A stretch of 6,187 nt of DNA from assembly GCA_003451715.1 (NCBI GenBank), contig DMJN01000260.1:1-6187 (forward strand), given 5' to 3'. Numbering within the stretch: position 1 is the stretch's first letter; each line of letters opens with the position of its first letter. Below the pieces are notes generated by a model. The model saw only the letters and a list, made by a program, of their open reading frames with translations, searched no databases and was not told the DNA's origin. The position numbers and the translations under genes are program-made. This DNA comes from Gammaproteobacteria bacterium (GTDB taxonomy: Bacteria; Pseudomonadota; Gammaproteobacteria; Pseudomonadales; Pseudohongiellaceae). Positions 1 through 4,666 of the stretch are shown here, in pieces.

Positions 1-225
1 TTCCAGCATGGTAGCTTCGTCGATTTCCAGCGACTCATACTGCTGTGGACGTTCCAGTGCTGTGCGCGTCTCATAGCTCCAGAAGCCCTGTAAATCTGGA
101 ATTCCAATAGCCAGGTGTGGCGGTAGATAGTCAGATTCTTGCGCAACTAGTAAGGTACTTAGTGAAAATGAGAATAGACTCACCGCGATAGTGATCGTAT
201 TTCTTAGGATTCTGGGCTTTTTCAT
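1..225 (-). CDS. Exported hypothetical protein, PDLQGxW-type, 5' part only
   Basis: Only the first 75 codons are in the window; the frame is open to the left edge. The start ATG (223-225) is preceded by a strong Shine-Dalgarno GGAGG at 231-235 on the minus strand, six bases away. Residues 1-29 look like a Sec signal peptide: a basic start (MKKPRILR) then a hydrophobic stretch at about residues 10-28, ending near VAQ/ES. The mature part begins with PDLQGFWSYETRTALERP (residues 43-60). From memory, this resembles the N-terminal motif of uncharacterised secreted proteins frequent in marine gammaproteobacteria (PDLQGxW...TPLxRP). The protein is probably periplasmic or surface-exposed; no enzymatic role is known to me. 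It is transcribed divergently from the membrane protein at 564. Gene reality is fairly sure; function is unknown. Confidence 0.82.
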   Translation of the reverse strand, partial: MKKPRILRNTITIAVSLFSFSLSTLLVAQESDYLPPHLAIGIPDLQGFWSYETRTALERPQQYESLEIDEATMLE

Positions 226-563
226 CCTTTCCTCCAGTTGTTTGTACAATAAGGAAATGTCATTTTAGATGTATCAATGTCAATAGTATGAATTAAATGG
301 GATCAGAATAAAAATGTAGTGGTGTATTATTTGGAAACGGGATGAGGGAAACTGGTTTTTCATCCCTCCTTCAGCCTTCTCCCCCTTTCATAATCCTGGG
401 CTCGATAGCAGCAAATTTACCCATCTTCTTCCCAAAGTATTCTGAATATGTTTCGATATCAACTGCAATGCTGTTTAATAAGAGCACTGCTGTAAAGCTT
501 GAGCACAGCAATCACCGCCCCTTATAAAAAGAAGATAGGGATGTTTTAACCGGGAGGCTCTTC
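226..563. other. Divergent intergenic region without a convincing gene
   Basis: This AT-rich stretch separates two divergent genes and should hold both promoters. For the leftward gene there is a TTGACA hexamer on the minus strand at 283-278, but no good -10 box at normal spacing. For the rightward gene see the promoter at 499-528. A small inverted repeat GCTGT...ACAGC lies at about 489-509. An ORF at 342-527 (61 residues, low-complexity start, no clear ribosome-binding site) is not convincing and is not called. Confidence 0.5.
499..528 (+). promoter_or_regulatory. Possible sigma-70 promoter for the 564-1301 gene
   Basis: TTGAGC (499-504), an 18-base spacer and TATAAA (523-528) match the consensus boxes at four of six and five of six positions. 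Transcription would begin near 535, about 29 bases before the ATG. The Shine-Dalgarno GGGAGG at 552-557 lies inside that leader. This is inferred from sequence alone. Confidence 0.35.
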
Positions 564-1301
564 ATGCCATCTGCTTGGGATGCTGACCTTAATGAGTATC
601 ATCTGAGGTACTTGCCCCTGATCACCAGTTGTCTACTGGTAATCATGATTCTCTCTTTTTTTCGTGATGTTATTCTCTTGGATTTCAATCTACCGCTTTG
701 GAATATTGCGCTCAATATTGGATTAATAGTGATTCTCGGCGTAGTTGCCTTGCTGAGTCAGCTGGATAAAATTCCCAGTGAACGGAGCCAGTTTTTTACC
801 CTGGTCTGCATGTTGTGTGTTGGAGCTAAGCCCATCGCCACGATGATTCTGCAAACTAGTCCATTGCCACTCTATATGGCGATAGTGTTATTCGGCTCCG
901 CTGTCGCATTTATTTCATACCGCTATTACTATTACATTGTAGGATTTACTGTGGTTCCCTGGCTGATAGTGGCACTTTCCATAATTACCACTGTTCAACT
1001 TATTTCCACAGCAATCACACTGCTGCTCGCCTCCGGAATCGGCTTATACATACTCAAACGCCGCCGTGAGGCCATCATTCCCTTGATGGAATTGAAACAC
1101 AGAGTTAAATCTCTCGAATCGATTCTCCCACTCTGTTGCAATTGTAAGAAAACCCGAGATGACCACGGCAATTGGAAAACAGTGGAAGAATACCTGGAAG
1201 ACACAAATAGGAATCTACAAATAAGTCATGGTATCTGTCCGGAGTGTAATGAGCTCCTGTATGGCGATCTTGGTCAGGTCGACAAGAACTGCCTTGCTTG
1301 A
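564..1301 (+). CDS. Six-helix membrane protein with C-terminal CxxC/CPEC zinc-ribbon-like module
   Basis: The 245-residue protein starts at ATG 564 behind GGGAGG (552-557). It has about six hydrophobic segments, at residues 15-33, 45-65, 76-96, 101-118, 121-141 and 143-164, followed by a basic stop (KRRR, 165-168) and a short helical linker. The C-terminus carries C191, C194 and KKTRDD, G202-N-W204, E208-E209-Y210, then SHGICPEC (221-228). This matches the short cysteine motif found after PAS, receiver or kinase domains in many bacterial signalling proteins (CxxCKKIRD...SHGICPEC). Four cysteines in CxxC pairs suggest a cytoplasmic metal or redox site, which is inferred. No GGDEF, kinase or receiver domain is present, so it is a membrane input plus ribbon with no visible output domain. 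The next gene is 341 bases away, with repeat copy A in between. Confidence 0.85.
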   Translation: MPSAWDADLNEYHLRYLPLITSCLLVIMILSFFRDVILLDFNLPLWNIALNIGLIVILGVVALLSQLDKIPSERSQFFTLVCMLCVGAKPIATMILQTSPLPLYMAIVLFGSAVAFISYRYYYYIVGFTVVPWLIVALSIITTVQLISTAITLLLASGIGLYILKRRREAIIPLMELKHRVKSLESILPLCCNCKKTRDDHGNWKTVEEYLEDTNRNLQISHGICPECNELLYGDLGQVDKNCLA

Positions 1302-1317
1302 GCCAGGCTCAGAAATA

Positions 1318-1502
1318 GGGGCTGGTACAGTGGGCTACGGCTTGAAACAGTAAACATTTCAAAAATCACCGATTACCAGCTGAATGAGCCGTTAGATAGA
1401 TCAATACTGTGTCGTTTTAGGGTAAACCGAGGCTTTCAGCGGCAAACAGGATGATATTTCTCTGTATGAAGGCGCGGACATCAATTGAGATAGCCTTTAT
1501 TG
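1318..1502 (+). repeat. Dispersed intergenic repeat, copy A (full length)
   Basis: This copy starts 17 bases after the stop of the membrane-protein gene. It aligns end to end with copy B. The 35-base block at 1427-1461 matches B 2316-2350 with one mismatch, and ATCAATACTGTGT (1400-1412) is identical in B. GGGCTACGGCTTG (1332-1344) is identical to C 3043-3055. Similarity to B ends at the GAGATAGCCT...TTG block near 1502. It contains an inverted repeat TTGAAA (1342-1347) / TTTCAA (1357-1362). Confidence 0.85.
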
Positions 1503-1642
1503 TTCCTCTACTCACCGGTAAAATCTCTCCAACTAGTTGACTAAAAATCAATTATTTCATTTAAGTAGGGGGCGTTATTGTCTCCGTGCTGGATAGCGGC
1601 ATAGGCGACAAGCAGTTTTCGTAGGTAATAGAGTCGAAATGA

Positions 1643-2191
1643 TTGCCAGTATGTATTTCGGGATCAGAATTGAAGTCTGAAGTCCCGAGCTTATCGAATC
1701 CTGAATTGCTATGGCGGTCATGGGCAGAGCTGGAATCCAAACCGGATAGCATCTGGAGTGATTGGCTGCTGGCGCCCGGTTCCCTGACGCAGCTGCTCAA
1801 GGAGAAGAGTGAAAATCAGTTCGAAGTTCTAGTCACTAGTGAAGAGTGGACCTCGATTTCATCCACTGGGCTGCGAGGCTTGTTTGGACCCCTGGATGGC
1901 TCACACAGATTCTGGTCACGCAAGGTAATCTTGCGGGGGAAAGGAGAGGACTGGGTGATGGCGCACACCCTGGTCCCTGAACACAGTTTGCTCAGTCCTC
2001 TTGGTAACATATTGAAACTCAATAACCAGCCACTAGGTGAATATTTGTTTAGTCACCCGCAGTTGCTGCGCCTGAGTTTTGAGCTATCTGCTGTTGCTGA
2101 TGATTGTTGGGGGCGACGTAGCCTATTCTTCCTTCACGGTAAGCCCATCATGGTGGCGGAGTTCTTCCTTCCACAGCTTGTACAGGGCTAA
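1643..2191 (+). CDS. ubiC: Chorismate pyruvate-lyase (first step of ubiquinone synthesis)
   Basis: UbiC converts chorismate to 4-hydroxybenzoate and pyruvate in the cytoplasm. The C-terminal two thirds match the family clearly: FWSRKVIL (90-97), the DWVMAHTLVP strand (103-112), QPLGEYLF (129-136), CWGRRS (155-160) and HGKPIMVAEFFLP (165-177). R93 and E173 fit the E. coli active-site Arg76 and Glu155 by alignment from memory. At 182 residues it is slightly longer than the roughly 165-residue E. coli enzyme. The start is weak: TTG 1643 directly follows an in-frame TGA (1640-1642), and no good Shine-Dalgarno is visible. A later non-ATG start, such as TTG 1670, would fit the family length better. 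The usual ubiA partner is not next to it; repeat copies A and B flank it instead. Confidence 0.9.
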   Translation: MPVCISGSELKSEVPSLSNPELLWRSWAELESKPDSIWSDWLLAPGSLTQLLKEKSENQFEVLVTSEEWTSISSTGLRGLFGPLDGSHRFWSRKVILRGKGEDWVMAHTLVPEHSLLSPLGNILKLNNQPLGEYLFSHPQLLRLSFELSAVADDCWGRRSLFFLHGKPIMVAEFFLPQLVQG

Positions 2192-2196
2192 CTTCT

Positions 2197-2391
2197 AACG
2201 ATGCCGCCAGGGGACTGGCACAGCGGACTGCGGCTTGTGTGCAAACGATTCACAAATGACCGACAAGTGGGTGGATAAGCCCTTAGATCCATCAATACTG
2301 TGTAGTTTTTTGGCACCGAGGCTTTCAGCGGCAAGCAGGATGATATTTCTATGTATTACAGCGTGGATAACAGTTGAGATAGCCTCCGTTG
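2197..2391 (+). repeat. Dispersed intergenic repeat, copy B (full length)
   Basis: This copy begins about five bases after the ubiC stop. It shares the 35-base block at 2316-2350 with copy A (one mismatch). It shares TAAGCCCTTAGAT (2276-2288) and CGGCTTGTGTGCA (2231-2243) exactly with copy C. The left end holds a GCCAG (2206-2210) / CTGGC (2215-2219) hairpin, and TTGTG (2235-2239) / CACAA (2251-2255) is a second inverted repeat. A 2235-2489 ORF through it is judged a by-product of the repeat. Confidence 0.85.
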
Positions 2392-2522
2392 AATCAAATA
2401 CAACAGAATTGTTTGCTTCCCCGCCCCAGCCTTATACACCAACAGATTGGTCCATATCATTCGGTCCTGTCTGCCCCTTTCTATTATAAGAGTAGCAGTC
2501 TCCAAGAAAACCAGTTCTCGAC

Positions 2523-2530
2523 AGGAGGTG
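2523..2530 (+). promoter_or_regulatory. Near-perfect Shine-Dalgarno of hsp20
   Basis: AGGAGGTG is almost the full complement of the 16S rRNA 3' end and lies three to six bases before ATG 2534. It fixes this ATG as the start, although the frame stays open upstream to 2447. Confidence 0.85.
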
Positions 2531-2533
2531 ACT

Positions 2534-2990
2534 ATGTCCCAACCAGATCAGGACCATGCGGGTCTATTAAGCCGCATCCAATCCAGTCTCAATGATTTCT
2601 ACAGACTACAGGGATCTCGCAACGAACCATCAGCCTTCGATGATCCGGCTGCCTACAGTTTCAGTGACTGGATCCCCACGGTAGATATCAAGGAGAACCG
2701 GCGCCGCTTTCTTATCAAGGTCGATATCCCAGGGGATTGACCCCAAGAACATCGAGGTAACCATGGACGACGGTGTGCTGGCTATCCGCGGTGAGCGCAA
2801 GACCGAAAGAGAATCCAACGACGAGAACCATCGGCTACGAGAATGCTCCTACGGGGCATTTGAGCGACGCTTCAGATTGCCGGCTACCGCCGATGAGAAC
2901 AAAATAACCGCCAAGAGTGATCACGGTGTGTTGACCATTACTATCGGAAAGAAACGTCTACCGAAGGTCGAAAAAGTAAAGATCGAGTGA
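2534..2990 (+). pseudogene. Hsp20-family small heat-shock protein, one-base frameshift
   Basis: Small heat-shock proteins hold unfolding proteins in solution as ATP-independent oligomeric chaperones. Frame one gives residues 1-67 (MSQPDQDHAG...WIPTVDIKENRRRFLIKVDIPG) and then stops at TGA 2738-2740. Frame two continues directly: DPKNIEVTMDDGVLAIRGER, then SYGAFERRFRLP, then DHGVLTITIGKK. These are the alpha-crystallin strand motifs, including the diagnostic GVLTI. Removing one G from GGGG (2732-2735) restores a 151-residue protein of normal family length reading PGIDPKN. The C-terminal IxI motif is not clear (VKIE only). A GAGGT at 2754-2758 before ATG 2763 could allow internal initiation of a 75-residue fragment. 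It may be a true pseudogene or a sequencing error in the G-run. No convincing sigma-32 promoter was found upstream. Confidence 0.9.
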
Positions 2991-3018
2991 TCCATTCTAC
3001 AAACCTGGATTACTCGCT

Positions 3019-3137
3019 TAACAAGGCTGCCGGCACCCGGCTGGGCTACGGCTTGTGTGCAGACAATTCAAAATTGATCCATAAACGGATAACTAAGCCC
3101 TTAGATTGACCAATACTGTGTAGTTTCAGGGCACCGG
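3019..3137 (+). repeat. Dispersed intergenic repeat, copy C (left half only)
   Basis: This copy starts 28 bases after the hsp20 stop. It matches B at CGGCTTGTGTGCA (3049-3061) and TAAGCCCTTAGAT (3094-3106), and A/B at CAATACTGTGT (3111-3121). After GGGCACCG (3129-3136) similarity to A and B is lost and a palindromic block begins. The right half (CTTTCAGCGGCAA block) was not found further on. The left end forms a GCCGG (3029-3033) / CCGGC (3037-3041) hairpin. Confidence 0.8.
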
Positions 3138-3146
3138 AGGGCCGCC

Positions 3147-3215
3147 GCTCCTGCGCATCTGACCGCCAGGGAAGGCGGAAATGCAGATTTTGCAGGAGCA
3201 AAAATCTGCCCTGCA
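3147..3215. repeat. Overlapping inverted repeats (palindromic block)
   Basis: Three inverted repeats overlap. GCTCCTGC (3147-3154) pairs perfectly with GCAGGAGC (3192-3199), enclosing CCGCC (3163-3167) / GGCGG (3174-3178). GCAGATTTT (3183-3191) pairs with AAAATCTGC (3201-3209). TGCAGG (3191-3196) pairs with CCTGCA (3210-3215). The pairings compete, so only some can form together. No T-run follows, so it is not a simple terminator. It resembles REP-type or insertion-element-end sequence, which is an inference. Confidence 0.75.
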
Positions 3216-3550
3216 CCCGCGGCATATGACGTGTAGGACACACGAATTTCTCGATTTCTACTTGAATTTGAGTTTTGAGCCGCGAAAAACCAACGAGTAG
3301 CGATTCAGGGTGGCGGGAAAACATCGAATTGGCCCGATTATCGAGTATTTCAGCCCGTGGATTGGCTTTATAAACTGGCGAAAATACCTCTCATTTCCAA
3401 TTGCTTAAGGAAATATTGCGCCTGGTCACCGATTTTCTTGATCAATCTCAAACATGCTGCATTTAGACCCCCCCTGTTAAGGAAATTCTAAGTACTTACT
3501 CCCCTATTTCTGGCATGCTTCCTATCTAAGAGGGCGCAAATACAGCGTAT

Positions 3551-3733
3551 TCAGGACATTAAGGATGCCTCGAGGCGGCTGATGAGTGCAATTTTCTCCA
3601 GCTGATCCGCTAAGTTGGCTAGAGCGAGCAGTTTACGCAGAATCACCAGATGCTGAAACGAATACGCGTGGTATGGGCATTTGTTTAGAGTCCCGATGGT
3701 GCGAACACAGTTTCGCGGGGGTTTGTGCTGAGT
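3551..3733 (-). pseudogene. Possible decayed ORF fragment, unknown family
   Basis: On the minus strand 60 codons are open between a stop at 3736-3734 and the stop at 3553-3551, with no ATG, GTG or TTG start near the beginning and no ribosome-binding site. The end reads as a plausible amphipathic helix (FQHLVILRKLLALANLADQL, then EKIALISRLEASLMS), the kind of tail seen in some transposases. A neighbouring frame (3797-3633) gives 54 residues that overlap it, so the pair could be one frameshifted reading frame. I do not recognise the family. Confidence 0.25.
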
Positions 3734-3803
3734 CTACGGTAAGCACATGATAAACAAAGAAGTTCTCCGTAGATATGGAGAGGCGCCTAACAGCCATCGG
3801 GGC
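3690..3803 (+). ncRNA. Candidate structured RNA or leader element
   Basis: Bases 3690-3700 pair with 3793-3803 as an 11-bp closing stem that includes CCCGATGG/CCATCGGG and two G-U pairs. The G-U pairs would be A-C mismatches on the other strand, which favours the plus strand. Inside are GCGAA (3701-3705) / TTCGC (3712-3716) and TCTACGG (3733-3739) / CCGTAGA (3767-3773). GTGCT (3725-3729) / AGCAC (3742-3746) has a loop containing TCTACGG, so a pseudoknot is possible. No known riboswitch class is recognised. The next plus-strand gene starts 130 bases downstream. Confidence 0.4.
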
Positions 3804-3932
3804 GCATCAAAATGGCGATAAGTACTGATAGATGCTGTCGTTTGTACCGATTAACTGTATTATTCCCCATGAGGGGACTATTTAGCAGTCAGGTAAAATA
3901 ATTTTTTTAGAAAAGTAAGAGGGTATGAAGAA

Positions 3933-4049
3933 ATGAGTGAAGTGGACGAGACAAATCAAGGTAGTGATATGAAAGCGGGAATTATCGTTCTCGTAGTGGT
4001 TGGTGGTTTGATTCTGTGGAGTGGAATATACGCTCTGGCCGTTACGTAG
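3933..4049 (+). CDS. Small single-helix membrane protein, 38 residues
   Basis: ATG 3933 follows AGAGGG (3918-3923) at a nine-base spacing. The product has an acidic, polar N-terminus (MSEVDETNQGSD), one lysine, then a hydrophobic segment at about residues 15-37 (AGIIVLVVVGGLILWSGIYA and on), and ends at TAG 4047-4049. This predicts a single transmembrane helix with a cytoplasmic acidic tail. The glycine-rich LILWSG motif loosely recalls the tiny accessory subunits of some transporters, but no transporter gene is adjacent and no family can be assigned. A three-codon ORF ATG-AAG-AAA-TGA (3925-3936) overlaps its start codon (ATGA), possibly coupling translation. A shorter start at Met13 is possible. 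The gene sits between the structured segment at 3690-3803 and the terminator at 4236-4263. Confidence 0.6.
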   Translation: MSEVDETNQGSDMKAGIIVLVVVGGLILWSGIYALAVT

Positions 4050-4235
4050 GCACGCAGTACTTTAATCAGGCTTATCAATAGGGCCGTATTCTGGATTTTC
4101 CAGAAAGCGGGCAAATAATAACTGGACGACAGGCGATGTGCTGGATTTCACCAGCAATCGGTCGCAAGCCGGATATCTTGAAAGGGTATCGGGTTTTGGG
4201 GTAAAGCTGTTCCGTTCCTATATCTCTGTGTGACC
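4050..4235 (+). other. Hairpin-rich 3' region of the 38-residue gene
   Basis: There is no gene here. Two related hairpins occur: CTGG-ATTTT-CCAG (4091-4103) and GCTGG-ATTTCA-CCAGC (4140-4155), the second extended by CGAT/ATCG flanks (4134-4137 / 4157-4160). The stretch leads directly to the terminator. It may be the 3' untranslated region of the small-protein mRNA or a small RNA. Confidence 0.35.
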
Positions 4236-4263
4236 AAAGGTCCGCTTCGTGCGGGCCTTTTTT
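4236..4263 (+). terminator. Rho-independent terminator
   Basis: GGTCCGC (4239-4245), loop TTCGT and GCGGGCC (4251-4257) form a seven-bp stem with one G-T pair, preceded by AAA and followed by six T (4258-4263). It would end plus-strand transcription from the 38-residue gene. On the minus strand only three T follow, so it is at best a weak terminator for the 4629-4411 gene. Confidence 0.85.
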
Positions 4264-4305
4264 GGTTTGGGGCCAGTATTCTCGAATCAGTGTCTTGGTG
4301 CTACG

Positions 4306-4320
4306 TGTAGCGAAGCTACA
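4306..4320. repeat. Perfect short hairpin between convergent genes
   Basis: TGTAGC (4306-4311), GAA, GCTACA (4315-4320) is a perfect six-bp inverted repeat. No T-run follows on either strand, so it is not a standard terminator. It lies in the 4264-4410 gap downstream of the minus-strand gene; nothing else is recognised in that gap. Confidence 0.5.
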
Positions 4321-4410
4321 TTGGGCCAGAGGCGATTTCAAAACCCCTGTGCGGAGAGCGGGATGCCGTTGCTGAGGTGCCTGGTGAGCTGCATAGCATG
4401 CGGAGAGTCG

Positions 4411-4629
4411 CTATTTTTTCAGGAAATGCCACATGGAGATAAGTATCGCCGGAATGGACGAGAGCACTAAGGCCATCGTAATTGTATTCCCGATGCCAAT
4501 GTCTTCCATAATGTTTATGCTCTCAAAATAGCGGAAAGCAAGAAATACTGGCATAAATACTATTGCCAGGTTTAGAAAAAATAGGGAGCCGAATGTCGGA
4601 TCTTTCTTCGCCATCGGGGCATTATACAT
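4411..4629 (-). CDS. Small membrane protein with two transmembrane segments
   Basis: The product is 72 residues from ATG 4629, or 67 from the in-frame ATG 4614 (MAKKDPTFGS). Two hydrophobic segments, about residues 15-33 (SLFFLNLAIVFMPVFLAF) and 48-68 (NTITMALVLSSIPAILISMW), are joined by a short loop with glutamate and aspartate. It ends HFLKK. This fits a small inner-membrane hairpin protein; I do not recognise the family. It follows trhP by 37 bases on the same strand, so co-transcription is possible. Neither start has a clear Shine-Dalgarno. A perfect TATAAT at 4626-4621 lies six bases before ATG 4614, the spacing of a leaderless transcript starting at that ATG. No -35 box supports this. 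Confidence 0.65.
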   Translation of the reverse strand: MYNAPMAKKDPTFGSLFFLNLAIVFMPVFLAFRYFESINIMEDIGIGNTITMALVLSSIPAILISMWHFLKK

Positions 4630-4666
4630 CGTCTTATTTGACGGGCTATAGGTCAGTAGACATCTT

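Larger units (their letters stand above)
3138..3932. other. Gene-poor stretch of about 800 bases
   Basis: No ORF here is convincing. The stretch contains the palindromic block (3147-3215), a minus-strand ORF remnant (3551-3733) and a foldable segment (3690-3803). A CCCC-ATGA-GGGG hairpin lies at 3865-3876 and a T-run at about 3902-3908. The minus ORF at 3046-3324 runs through repeat C and the palindromes and has no family signature. The general look is of old mobile-element debris plus the leader of the small gene at 3933. Confidence 0.5.

Noticed and set aside
342..527. 61-residue plus-strand ORF upstream of the membrane protein
   Set aside because: It has no good ribosome-binding site or family signature, and it overlaps the likely promoter and leader region of the next gene.
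2447..2490. Heat-shock sigma-32 promoter for hsp20
   Set aside because: CCCCTTTC and TTGGTC occur, but at the wrong spacing and with poor consensus match. A TATTAT at 2482-2487 has no matching -35 box.
2235..2595. Two plus-strand ORFs (84 and 68 residues) before hsp20
   Set aside because: They run through repeat B and the hsp20 leader in other frames, lack ribosome-binding sites and have no family signature. The strong AGGAGGTG belongs to ATG 2534.
1318..3137. Repeats A, B and C as integron attC sites with a gene-cassette array
   Set aside because: The copies are longer than typical attC sites, lack paired RYYYAAC and GTTRRRY ends, and no integrase is visible. The cassette-like order is kept only as an analogy.
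3046..3324. 92-residue minus-strand ORF
   Set aside because: It is composed of repeat C and the palindromic block read backwards, with no recognisable domain.
3579..3585. CTGATGA as a hammerhead ribozyme core
   Set aside because: No GAAA with the required stem II and no stem III or cleavage site lies at proper spacing.
3785..3791. GCCTAAC as an attC R'' core site
   Set aside because: No matching GTTRRRY partner was found at attC-like distance on the plus strand; a seven-base match with degenerate positions is expected by chance.
3865..3908. CCCC-ATGA-GGGG hairpin plus T-run as a terminator or attenuator before the 38-residue gene
   Set aside because: The T-run starts about 25 bases after the stem, too far for a Rho-independent terminator.
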